In this document: one piece after another, positions 24,563-32,279 of the stretch
How the letters are laid out: each line of letters begins with the position of its first letter
Numbering within the stretch: the stretch's first letter is position 1
NCBI GenBank assembly: GCA_028820215.1
Contig: JAPPKD010000122.1
Coordinates: 18,657 to 82,656, forward strand
From: Spirochaetaceae bacterium
Lineage (GTDB): Bacteria; Spirochaetota; Spirochaetia; SZUA-6; Bin103
Length of the DNA stretch: 64,000 nt
Direction: 5' to 3'
Made by a program: the position numbers and the translations under genes
Notes under the pieces: generated by a model
What the model was told of the DNA's origin: nothing
The model's input: only the letters and a program-made list of their open reading frames with translations
Databases searched by the model: none

Positions 24563-26557
24563 GTGGAACGGATGAGCCCCGAGCATCCGCGGCTGCACGT
24601 GACGGCCCGCTCGTACCCGGGACTGCTGTCGCTGGAGGAGTTGCGGCGCGGCGTGGCCGGGGGGCCGGGGCGCGAGCTCTGGCGCACGCTGCAGGGCGAG
24701 GTCGAGCGCCGGGCGGCGCTGCCGCCGTACGATCCGAGCACGCCCATGCCGGGACGGTCCGCCGGGGTGATCGAGCGCCACGAGAACGACTACGTGCTCT
24801 CGGAGGCGGCGCTGCAGCGGGTGACGGACGCTGCGCTGGCCTGGCTGATCGCCGAGCGCCCCGAGTACCGCGACGACGCGCTGCGGCAGCTCGAGTGGAT
24901 GTTCGACCCGGAGCCGTGGCCGGAGTGGCGGCATCCGGTGAACGCCGAGCGCGGGGTGGTCGCCGACCACCGCATCGGCTCGCACCTCGGGCACCTGTCG
25001 TTCGCCTACGACTGGCTCTACCCGGCGCTGCGGCCCGATCAGCGCGCCTGGCTGCTGGCCGGGATCGGCGAGCGGGCGCTGCAGCGGGTGCGGGACAGCC
25101 GCACGCGCGACACGCACTGGGGCAACTACAACAACTGGACCGGGGACATCGTCGGCGGCATGGGCGCCGCCGGCATGGCGCTCGCGGACGAGATCGAGGA
25201 TGCCGACGAGCTGGTCGAGGCCGCGACCGCCTACCAGCGCACCTACCTGCAGACGCTCGGCCCGGACGGGGAGTTCAACGAGTCGCCGTTCTACGCGTCC
25301 TCGGTGCTCACCGCCATCCGCTTCTTCGAGGCGCTCCGCTACCACCGCCGGGGTCCGGCCGGCGGCGAGGCGGTCCTGGAGCCGGAGCTGCGCGAGCGGG
25401 TGGGGCGCTTCGGCCGCTGGTACGCCTGCCACGTGGTGTTGCCGCGGGACATCGTACCGTTCGGCGACTGCGGTCGGGAGGCGCGGCCCAACGCCGTGCA
25501 GATCGGGATGATCGCGGAGCTCTGCGACGACCCGGTGCTGCGCTGGTTCTACCGCCGCCTGCAGCCGGTCAACGGCTATCCGAACCTGGCGCTGGAGCTG
25601 CTGACCCTGGCGGTCTCCGGCGAGGTGCGGGAGCCGGCCGGGCGGTGGCCGCTGGCGATGGCCTGGGACGCCTACGGCAAGAGCGTGATCAGCCGCTCCG
25701 ACTGGGACCCCGCGGGGGCCGCCTGCCTGGTGTCCGCCAAGGCCGCCCACGGCTGGGAGGCGATGCGGGCGCGCGGCGAGACCTCCTCCTATCACATGGA
25801 CTACGACGCCGGTCAGGTCTGCATCGCCTCCGGGAGCGAGCACCTGATCGTCGACCTGGGCTCCAGCGGCGGCTACGCGTCCTGGGGCGAGCGCGGGCGG
25901 TACTACGGCAAGGGGACCGCCGGCCACAACGTGCTGATGCTCGACGGCGCCACGACGCGGGAGCTGGGCGACCCGGTGCCGGAGATGACCGCGGCCGAGT
26001 GCGATCCGGTGCGCGGCGCCTGGTACCGGTTCGACCTGACCGGTATCTACGAGGGAGCAGCCAGCGTCGTGCGCACGCTCGTGCACCTGCTGCCCGGCAC
26101 GGTGGCGGTGCTGGACGAGGCGGTGATAGGCGAGCCCCGCGACGTGTCCCTGCGTTGGCACACGGCCCATCCGTGCGCGCCGGAGGCGGACGGGAGCTTC
26201 ACGGTGGCAGGCCGGAAGGCGACGGCAGCGTGCCGGGTGGTGAGCTTGGCAGGCGAGGCGGCCGTGGCCGCGGCGCGCCACCGGTACCACCCGCCGTACG
26301 ACCGCGACTGCTACGGCACGAAGTTCGAGGACGGCCACCCCTACGTCGAGGCGTCGCTGCGCGCCGACCGGGTGGCGCTGCTGACGCTCTTCTCCGTGAT
26401 TCGACGGCGGCCGGCGACAGTTCGCTGGACGGGCGAGGATGGCGGATGGTCGATCGGCGCGGGACCGGATCGGGTCCGCGTTGCCGTCGACGAGGAGACA
26501 CTCACGGTCACCGGCGGCGATGGCGCCGGTTGGCGCGTGCCGCTCGGCTCGGCGTAG
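24563..26557 (+). CDS. Heparinase II/III-family polysaccharide/oligosaccharide lyase, tandem copy 2
   Basis: A 664-residue tandem duplicate of the preceding gene, similar from end to end and starting 10 bp after its stop. GTG 24563 or ATG 24572 (M-S-P-E-H-P, aligned with 22558 of copy 1) may be the start. It has the same toroid and beta-sandwich layout and the same catalytic region. Divergence is concentrated outside the identical tract, for example near the C-terminus, so the two copies may differ in substrate preference while sharing the active-site core. No signal peptide. It ends 7 bp before the convergent PhyH gene. Confidence 0.85.
   Translation: MERMSPEHPRLHVTARSYPGLLSLEELRRGVAGGPGRELWRTLQGEVERRAALPPYDPSTPMPGRSAGVIERHENDYVLSEAALQRVTDAALAWLIAERPEYRDDALRQLEWMFDPEPWPEWRHPVNAERGVVADHRIGSHLGHLSFAYDWLYPALRPDQRAWLLAGIGERALQRVRDSRTRDTHWGNYNNWTGDIVGGMGAAGMALADEIEDADELVEAATAYQRTYLQTLGPDGEFNESPFYASSVLTAIRFFEALRYHRRGPAGGEAVLEPELRERVGRFGRWYACHVVLPRDIVPFGDCGREARPNAVQIGMIAELCDDPVLRWFYRRLQPVNGYPNLALELLTLAVSGEVREPAGRWPLAMAWDAYGKSVISRSDWDPAGAACLVSAKAAHGWEAMRARGETSSYHMDYDAGQVCIASGSEHLIVDLGSSGGYASWGERGRYYGKGTAGHNVLMLDGATTRELGDPVPEMTAAECDPVRGAWYRFDLTGIYEGAASVVRTLVHLLPGTVAVLDEAVIGEPRDVSLRWHTAHPCAPEADGSFTVAGRKATAACRVVSLAGEAAVAAARHRYHPPYDRDCYGTKFEDGHPYVEASLRADRVALLTLFSVIRRRPATVRWTGEDGGWSIGAGPDRVRVAVDEETLTVTGGDGAGWRVPLGSA
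25637..25971 (+). repeat. 335-bp identical tract, copy 2
   Basis: Partner of 23623-23957, in the second heparinase-like gene, in the same reading frame and with no mismatch by direct comparison. The first differences on either side are at 25636 and 25972. Confidence 0.93.
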
Positions 26558-26564
26558 CGCTTCT

Positions 26565-27332
26565 TCAGTCGACGTCGAGCAGGTAGCGCAGCGCCGGGGT
26601 CAGGCGCGTGGCCGTCTCCGGCCGCAGATAGGCGCCTTGGTCGGTCTGCTGCGGCCGCTCGCGAACGTCGAAGAAGCAGTGCATGCCGCGCCGAGGGGCG
26701 CCGCGCGTGCGGTTGAGCGTGCCCCCGTGCCAGGTGAGCGAGTTGAACACCGCGACGCTGCCGGCCGGCGCCTCCATCAGCTCCTCCTCCGGATGCGGTG
26801 CGGTTGGGTCGTCCATCAGGTCTTGCGGCCGGCCCAGTCGATGGGAGCCCGGGACCAGGCGCGTGCAGCCGTTGTCGGCGGTGAAGTCGTCGAGCATCCA
26901 GATCGAGTTGCAACCGGTCAGCGGGAGGGCGCGGCAGTCCGAATCCTGGTGCAGCGCCTGCTGTCCCTCGCCGGGCAGGGCGTCGCGGGCGTTGAGGGAG
27001 GAAAGCCGGAACGGCGCGCCGATCACGTGGCGCATTGCGGCCAGCACCACGGGATGCGACCAGACGCGGTCGAACGCCCGCCCCTTGTTCACCAGGTCGG
27101 CCAGCCGCCGGGTGCCCTGTTCCTGATGCACCTCCAGGCCAGCGCGCTCGCCCTCCGCGGCGGTGATCTCCTCGAACCTGGTGCGGAGCATATCCAGCCA
27201 TGTGGCGTCGATGATGCCAGTGAACAGGGCGAAGCCCTTGCGGGAGAGCTCCTCGCGCCGGCGTTCGTCGAGCAGCTCCGGGGCGGCGCCCAGCTCCGAC
27301 AGGCAGCGCTCCATCGTCATGGCGCCAGCCAT
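26565..27332 (-). CDS. Phytanoyl-CoA-dioxygenase-like (PhyH) Fe(II)/2-oxoglutarate enzyme
   Basis: A 255-residue non-haem iron dioxygenase. The iron triad is His128-x-Asp130 (A-L-H-Q-D-S-D) and a distal His202 (L-T-W-H-G-G), followed by an Arg that would bind 2-oxoglutarate. It hydroxylates an unknown small substrate; in polysaccharide loci a role in oxidative removal of methyl or other sugar substituents is possible but unproven. ATG 27332 shares its A with the upstream stop (TGATG), so it is translationally coupled to the heparinase-like gene; ATGs at 27320 and 27314 are alternatives. Confidence 0.88.
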   Translation of the reverse strand: MAGAMTMERCLSELGAAPELLDERRREELSRKGFALFTGIIDATWLDMLRTRFEEITAAEGERAGLEVHQEQGTRRLADLVNKGRAFDRVWSHPVVLAAMRHVIGAPFRLSSLNARDALPGEGQQALHQDSDCRALPLTGCNSIWMLDDFTADNGCTRLVPGSHRLGRPQDLMDDPTAPHPEEELMEAPAGSVAVFNSLTWHGGTLNRTRGAPRRGMHCFFDVRERPQQTDQGAYLRPETATRLTPALRYLLDVD

Positions 27333-29311
27333 CACGTCGCGAGCGGCACGCGCACGCTGCCGCCGGCCGCCGAGGCGGTCAGGTCCGTCGCGGAAACGGT
27401 GACGGTGGCGCCGGCATCCGGCATCCGCCAGGTGTCGCCGTCGCGCGCAGGCGGCCACGCCGGCGGGGTGCCGCCGCGGCGGACGACCAGGAACAGCGTC
27501 AGGAGCTGGAGCCGGCTGGCGTGTGCTTCGGCGCTGACGAAGCTCTCACGCCGCTGCTCGAGCGGCTCGTCCAGCCGGGTGCGGTCGTAGGGCGCCTGGT
27601 AGCGATGTTCGTCGCGCCGGAACGTGGCGGTCGAGCCTGAGAGCGCGCTGATCTGGGCGAGCAGGCGCACCGGACCGCGCGGACCGGCGGCCTGCACCCG
27701 GAAGCAGCCGTCGCCGTCGATCGCGGCACGGTCGGCGGTGTGCCAGCGCAGCGTGACGTCCTCGGCGCGTCCCGTTTCGCATTCGTCGAGCACCGCCACC
27801 AGGTCGGGGAGCAGATGGATCACGTGCCGGCGCACCCGCACCACGTCATGGTAGGCGCCGGTGAGGTCCATCGACCATGCGGCGCCGTGCTCGTCGAACG
27901 TCGAATGCAGGAACACGCCTTCGATCGGCTTCTCGAACCGCATCTCACGGCCGCCGACCTGCAGCAGGTTGTGGCCTCTGACGCTGGCGTTGTAGTAGCG
28001 CGCGCGGTGCTCACCGAAGAAGTCGGCGGGGTAGGACGAGGGGGAGCCGAGGTCCACGATCAGCGGTGCTCCGCCGGCATGGATGATGAGCTGCCCGTCG
28101 TCCTGGTGCTCGTGAATGGGTTCGCGGCCGGCCTTGCGGTGCACGACCACCGCGTCCGGATCGGTCCAGCTCGAGCGGCTGGCGGCCAAGCCTCCCCAGC
28201 CGGGAAAGGCGGCGCCGAGCGGGAGCTCGCTCCCATCCGATGCATCGCCGCCGGGCGGCGTGGCGGCCAGCGTGGGGTCGTACCACAGAAGGTCCACCAC
28301 GTCGACCTGGGTCAGATCGGCCGCCGGATCGTGCAGGAGCCCGTAGGTCTCCATGAACCACTGCAGCAGCCCGTCGCGGGCCGCTGCCGCGACGGGTGCG
28401 AAATAGCCGATGAGTAGCGGCCCCTGCGAGTGGGAGTCCCCGAACGGGATCGTGTGGCCCGGCGGCACCGTCACGTGCATCAGCCAGCGGCAGAACTGCG
28501 GGAGCGGATGATCGGCCAGCCGGTCCTCCTGCCCATCGGTCACCGAATGGCGCGCCGCGAAGTACCGGACCGGGTACTGCACGGAGCCTGAGTACCCCAC
28601 CGATTCGTTGAACTCGCCCTGCGGGCCCAGGACGGTCAGGTAGCGCTCCATGCGCGGCTGCGCCATCTCCACCAGCAGATCGGACTGGTCGTGCTCGCTG
28701 CCCAGCACCATGCCGACGATGCCCAGCCCGCCCACGACGACGGTCATCCAGTTGCTCGGCCGGGTCAGCCAGTGCGGGTCGGTCGGGGCGGTGGCCAGGT
28801 AGGGGCGGATGGCGCAGCGGTCGAGCCCCTCGACGATCATAGTCCGCTCGGTCGCGCTCAGGTGCGCGTACAGCCAATCGTAGGTCAGCGCCACGCCGGC
28901 GCCGAGCTGGCCGGTGCGCAGGTCGGCTTCGAACATCTCATGGGCAAAGTCCAGCCACTGCGGCCAGCGCTTCGGGTCGAACAGCGCCTCCATCTGGATG
29001 AGCGCGTCCTGCCGAAAGCGTTCCTCTCCGGTGACCAGATGGACCAGCGAGTCGCGCAGCAGCCGCCGCACCACCGCCTGGCAGATCGTATTGTCCGCGT
29101 TGGCGTGCCCGATCTGCTCGGCGGGGCGGCCGGGGAGCGCCGTGCCGGGCAGCAGCGGATCGGTCCCGACGGACTCCTCGGCGCCCTGCCGGACCGTCTC
29201 CCAGAGGCGCGCCCCGTACGGACTGGCGATCGTGTCGCCAAGCTGCTCCAGGGAGCGGCGGCTCGGTCCCGGCTCGGCGCCGAGAAAGATCGACGGATGT
29301 CGCGGTGTCAT
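27332..29311 (-). CDS. Heparinase II/III-family lyase (third, diverged member)
   Basis: A 659-residue lyase-type protein related to the tandem pair on the other strand but clearly diverged (shared G-E-F-N-E-S, then an E-P-I-H-E-H-Q-D-D-G-Q region at the His site near residue 400, I-V-D-L-G-S, R-Y-Y-N-A-S-V-R-G-H-N, and R-Y-Q-A-P-Y-D-R). Toroid plus beta-sandwich layout, no signal peptide. ATG 29311 is chosen from a promoter with TTCACA, 17 bp, CATGAT and 6 nt. It heads a two-gene operon with PhyH. The substrate is probably a uronate oligosaccharide, by family. Confidence 0.85.
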   Translation of the reverse strand: MTPRHPSIFLGAEPGPSRRSLEQLGDTIASPYGARLWETVRQGAEESVGTDPLLPGTALPGRPAEQIGHANADNTICQAVVRRLLRDSLVHLVTGEERFRQDALIQMEALFDPKRWPQWLDFAHEMFEADLRTGQLGAGVALTYDWLYAHLSATERTMIVEGLDRCAIRPYLATAPTDPHWLTRPSNWMTVVVGGLGIVGMVLGSEHDQSDLLVEMAQPRMERYLTVLGPQGEFNESVGYSGSVQYPVRYFAARHSVTDGQEDRLADHPLPQFCRWLMHVTVPPGHTIPFGDSHSQGPLLIGYFAPVAAAARDGLLQWFMETYGLLHDPAADLTQVDVVDLLWYDPTLAATPPGGDASDGSELPLGAAFPGWGGLAASRSSWTDPDAVVVHRKAGREPIHEHQDDGQLIIHAGGAPLIVDLGSPSSYPADFFGEHRARYYNASVRGHNLLQVGGREMRFEKPIEGVFLHSTFDEHGAAWSMDLTGAYHDVVRVRRHVIHLLPDLVAVLDECETGRAEDVTLRWHTADRAAIDGDGCFRVQAAGPRGPVRLLAQISALSGSTATFRRDEHRYQAPYDRTRLDEPLEQRRESFVSAEAHASRLQLLTLFLVVRRGGTPPAWPPARDGDTWRMPDAGATVTVSATDLTASAAGGSVRVPLAT

Positions 29312-29317
29312 CCGCCG

Positions 29318-29346
29318 ATCATGCGCAGATCGGCACGGGCTGTGAA
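29318..29346 (-). promoter_or_regulatory. Promoter of the heparinase-PhyH operon
   Basis: Minus strand: -35 TTCACA (29346-29341, 5 of 6 consensus), 17-bp spacer, -10-like CATGAT (29323-29318), then CGGCGG and ATG 29311. No ribosome site, consistent with a leaderless transcript. Confidence 0.6.
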
Positions 29347-29391
29347 GTACGGCCGGTCGTGCCGATCGCCGATCGACGACCGGCGACGGTC

Positions 29392-29898
29392 CTACTGCGG
29401 CAGAGACTCCCGTGCGTCCCTCGCGAGGCGCTGGAGATAGGCCGAGTACGCTAGCAGCTCGCCGCGGACCGGCTCGCGGCACGCCAGGTACTTGGAGCGA
29501 ACCAGTTCCAGCCGATCCCAGTCGTAGTCGAACGAGAAGTAGTAGCGCTTGAAGTGGCGGAACCGCCGCAACTCCGAGAGTGCGGCGAAGGTCGCGTCGG
29601 AGATGACTCGCTCACGGACCTCGGGAACGGTCCACGTCATCGCCCGCAGCAGGTGCTCATGCCAGCGAGCGTCGTCGAGCGCGTTCTCGAAGAACTGACT
29701 GATGCGCAGAAACGCGGTCTCCAGGCAGGTGTAGAACGACACCATCACGTCGCTGACGATGATCGCGTCCTCGACGGTCCGGTCGGCGTCGGCTCGCTGG
29801 TGTTGGAACCGATCGTAGAACGAGTTGATACGGTCGAGCACCGGCAGCGCGGCGTCGAGCTCCGCGGCCAGCGCCGCGATGCGGTCAGGGGACGCCAT
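29392..29898 (-). CDS. hepT: HepT-like toxin (nucleotidyltransferase-associated)
   Basis: A 168-residue all-helical protein. It overlaps the MntA-like gene by 14 bp, the arrangement of type VII HepT/MntA pairs. The region R-R-F-R-H-F-K-R-Y-Y (111-120) resembles the HepT Arg...His...Tyr active site, though the His-Tyr spacing (H115, Y119) differs from the classical H-x-Y. In characterised pairs HepT is an RNase that MntA silences by adding AMP to the tyrosine. Here the spacing variation makes the RNase role less certain. Confidence 0.75.
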   Translation of the reverse strand: MASPDRIAALAAELDAALPVLDRINSFYDRFQHQRADADRTVEDAIIVSDVMVSFYTCLETAFLRISQFFENALDDARWHEHLLRAMTWTVPEVRERVISDATFAALSELRRFRHFKRYYFSFDYDWDRLELVRSKYLACREPVRGELLAYSAYLQRLARDARESLPQ

Positions 29899-30256
29899 GC
29901 ACCAGCCGGCCCGAAGTGCGGATCAGGGACGCGTACTCCGGCTCGATGCGCTCCAGCTCCACGATATCGAGCGGGAACGCGGTCAGTGACTCGGCGCGCG
30001 CGTAGAGCTCGAACAGCCGCTCCGAACGGCCCAGTCCCTCCACGGCGACGTCGATGTCGGAACGCAGGGAGAAGTGGCGTCGGTGAAGCAGCGAACCCCA
30101 TTGCCAGATGCGCGCCGGAGCGAACTCGCGCACGGTCATCTCCACGATGCGGTCGAAGTCCGCCCACGCCGCGTGGAAGCGCGCGTCCAACTCCAGTTGG
30201 CGGGTAGCCTCGCGCCTACGCAGGAAGGCAACCGTGTCCGCCGGATCGACACCCAT
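29885..30256 (-). CDS. mntA: MntA-like minimal nucleotidyltransferase antitoxin
   Basis: A 123-residue minimal nucleotidyltransferase. The active site is W-G-S (53-55) followed by S-D-I-D-V (66-70), that is G-S-x11-D-x-D, one residue longer than the textbook G-S-x10-D-x-D. It would adenylylate the HepT-like partner encoded immediately downstream. A TATACT -10-like hexamer (30282-30277) lies 20 nt upstream of ATG 30256. No clear Shine-Dalgarno. Confidence 0.8.
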   Translation of the reverse strand: MGVDPADTVAFLRRREATRQLELDARFHAAWADFDRIVEMTVREFAPARIWQWGSLLHRRHFSLRSDIDVAVEGLGRSERLFELYARAESLTAFPLDIVELERIEPEYASLIRTSGRLVHGVP

Positions 30257-30276
30257 GGCCCGTGTCTCCGCTTCCC

Positions 30277-30282
30277 AGTATA
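30277..30282 (-). promoter_or_regulatory. -10-like TATACT upstream of mntA-hepT
   Basis: TATACT on the minus strand matches the -10 consensus at 5 of 6 positions. No -35 is apparent at 16-18 bp. It lies between mntA and the end of the CUT1 permease gene at 30302. Confidence 0.35.
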
Positions 30283-30301
30283 GCGCGTGAGACCGCGCTG
30301 C

Positions 30302-31189
30302 TTACTGTTTGAGGGAGCCGATCATGATGCCCTTGACGAAGTAGCGCTGGATGAAGGGGTAGATGCACATGATCGGCAGCACCATGACGATGATCGACGC
30401 GGCGCGGAACGCCTGGATCGGCACCGGGTCGCGCTCCACCTCCAGCAGCAGGTCCTGCAGGCTGCGGTCGCGGCTGACGTCCGTGATCTCCAGCGTGATC
30501 AGCAGGCGGCGCATCAGCACGGTCAGCGGCTGCAGCCGGTCATCGTTCATGTAGATGAACGGCGTGAAGAAGTCATTCCAGATTTCCACGATGCGGAACA
30601 GCGCGAACGTGGCCAGGATCGGCTTGGAGAGGGGCAGGACGACCCGGAACAGGACGCGGAAGTCGCCGGCCCCGTCCATGTAGGCGGCTTCGCGCAGCTC
30701 GCTGCTGACGCTCCGAAACTGGGTCCGGAACACGATGACGCCGAACACGGTCACCGCCCCGGGAAGCACCATGACCCACATCGTGTCCAGCAGCCCGAGC
30801 GCCCGGTAAAGCAGGTAGGTGGGGATCAGACCGCCCGAGACGAACATCGTGAGCACGTACACTACCGTGCACGGCATGTTCAGCCAGAAGCCGCGCATGG
30901 CGAGCGGGTAGGCGACCAGCGAGGTGGCCAGCAGGTAGATTACCGTGCCCACCACGGCATACCGAACCGAGTTGTAGTAGGAGAGGAGCAGTTCGTGATG
31001 TTCCACCACCATGCGGTAGGCGTCGAGGTTGAAGCCGACGGGAATGTAGCCGGCATGCCCGGTCGCCAGCCCGGGACCGCTGCTGGTGGAGAGCGAGAGC
31101 ACGTGGTAGAACGGGAACAGCATCAACAGTGTGAACGCAAACAGAAGGATCACGTTCAGCACGTCGAACCAGTTGGCTTTTCCCGTCAT
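30302..31189 (-). CDS. CUT1 sugar ABC transporter permease (LplC-like)
   Basis: A 295-residue inner-membrane permease with six hydrophobic segments, F-V-S-G-G-L-I-P-T-Y-L-L near 129-140, EAA loop L-R-E-A-A-Y-M-D-G-A-G-D-F-R-V-L-F near 172-188 and the standard ending R-Y-F-V-K-G-I-M-I-G-S-L-K-Q. It starts 12 bp after its LplB-type partner. The matching binding-protein gene is divergently transcribed from 32280. No ATPase gene is present. Confidence 0.94.
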   Translation of the reverse strand: MTGKANWFDVLNVILLFAFTLLMLFPFYHVLSLSTSSGPGLATGHAGYIPVGFNLDAYRMVVEHHELLLSYYNSVRYAVVGTVIYLLATSLVAYPLAMRGFWLNMPCTVVYVLTMFVSGGLIPTYLLYRALGLLDTMWVMVLPGAVTVFGVIVFRTQFRSVSSELREAAYMDGAGDFRVLFRVVLPLSKPILATFALFRIVEIWNDFFTPFIYMNDDRLQPLTVLMRRLLITLEITDVSRDRSLQDLLLEVERDPVPIQAFRAASIIVMVLPIMCIYPFIQRYFVKGIMIGSLKQ

Positions 31190-31201
31190 CTGCCGTCCCG
31201 C

Positions 31202-32152
31202 CTACCAGAGGCTGTAGGTCGTGGTCCTGCGGCTGACGTAGTTCACCGCGACCATGAAGATGAAAGAAACCACGGAGTTGAGCACTCCCACGGCGATGCC
31301 GTAGCCGATCTGACCGCCGGCCAGTCCCACGCGGTAGACGTAGGTCTGAATGACGTCCGCGGTTTCGTAGATGCCGGGGTTCTGCATCAGGAATGCTTTT
31401 TCGAAGCCGACGTTGACGATACCGGTGGTGTTGAATATCAGCAGGATCATGATGGTCGGCAGCAGCGAGGGAAGCGTGATGTGCCAGGCGAGCTGCCAGC
31501 GGTTGGCTCCCTCGCAAGTCGCGTTCTCGTAGAGCTCGGGATTGATGCCGGCCAGCACCGCCAGATAGAGGATGGATCCGAAGCCGATCCCCTGCCAGAC
31601 CGCCGATCCGATATACAAGGGCCGGAACCAGCCCGGCTCCATGAAGAAGTTGGTCTGCTCGCCGCCCAGGTTGCCGACGACCCGATTGACGAGGCCGTCG
31701 TAGGAGAAGAACTCCTTCATCATGCCGATGATGACCACCAGGGCGATGAAGTGCGGGAGGTAGCTGATGGTCTGCACCACCCGCTTGTAGCTGGTCAGGC
31801 GCAACTCGTTGAGCAGGAGCGCCAGCACGATCGGCGGCCAGAACCCCCAGACGATCGACAGGAACCCCAGCCACATGGTGTTCCTGATCAGGCGCACGGC
31901 GTACGGACCGGTCAGGAACGCCTCGAAGTTGTCCAGGCCGATCCAGGGGCTTCCCCAGATGCCGTGCACGGGGCTGAACCGCTTGAAGGCGACCTGCATG
32001 CCGTAGATCGGCAGGTACTGGAACAGCACCACCATCCCCAGGCCGATGGCGGTCATGAGGTACAGGCTCTTCTGGCGCGGCAGGTCGTGCAGGATCTGCG
32101 CCAGCCGGCCGCGGCCCGCTGTACCCGTCGCTACGGGAGTCTCAGTGGACAA
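31202..32152 (-). CDS. CUT1 sugar ABC transporter permease (LplB-like)
   Basis: A 316-residue permease with a first helix beginning Y-L-M-T-A-I-G-L-G-M-V, the motif Y-L-P-I-Y-G-M-Q-V-A-F-K-R-F, W-I-G-L-D-N-F and EAA loop Y-E-N-A-T-C-E-G-A-N-R-W-Q-L-A-W near 208-223. The frame opens at TTG 32152; no ATG lies near, so TTG is probably the start, but no good ribosome site is seen. Divergent from the binding-protein gene across a 127-bp regulatory gap. Confidence 0.92.
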   Translation of the reverse strand: MSTETPVATGTAGRGRLAQILHDLPRQKSLYLMTAIGLGMVVLFQYLPIYGMQVAFKRFSPVHGIWGSPWIGLDNFEAFLTGPYAVRLIRNTMWLGFLSIVWGFWPPIVLALLLNELRLTSYKRVVQTISYLPHFIALVVIIGMMKEFFSYDGLVNRVVGNLGGEQTNFFMEPGWFRPLYIGSAVWQGIGFGSILYLAVLAGINPELYENATCEGANRWQLAWHITLPSLLPTIMILLIFNTTGIVNVGFEKAFLMQNPGIYETADVIQTYVYRVGLAGGQIGYGIAVGVLNSVVSFIFMVAVNYVSRRTTTYSLW

Positions 32153-32190
32153 GGAGGGTCCCCCTGCCGACGTGAAGGGCCCCGGTCATC

Positions 32191-32223
32191 GCGACACTCC
32201 CATGCCGGTGTGGTACACTGGCA
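32191..32223 (+). promoter_or_regulatory. Promoter and operator-like palindrome of the second CUT1 binding protein
   Basis: GCGACA (32191-32196), a 17-bp spacer and TACACT (32214-32219) form a plausible sigma-70 promoter about 60 nt before ATG 32280. A 21-bp imperfect palindrome (32203-32223; arms TGCCGGTGT and ACACTGGCA with one mismatch) overlaps the -10, resembling a repressor site. The same gap must serve the divergent permease genes. No regulator gene is in the window. Confidence 0.45.
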
Positions 32224-32279
32224 GGACCATTCAGTCAACGGGAGGCGCTCTGACGCTTCCCACAAGGAGAACGATCACG

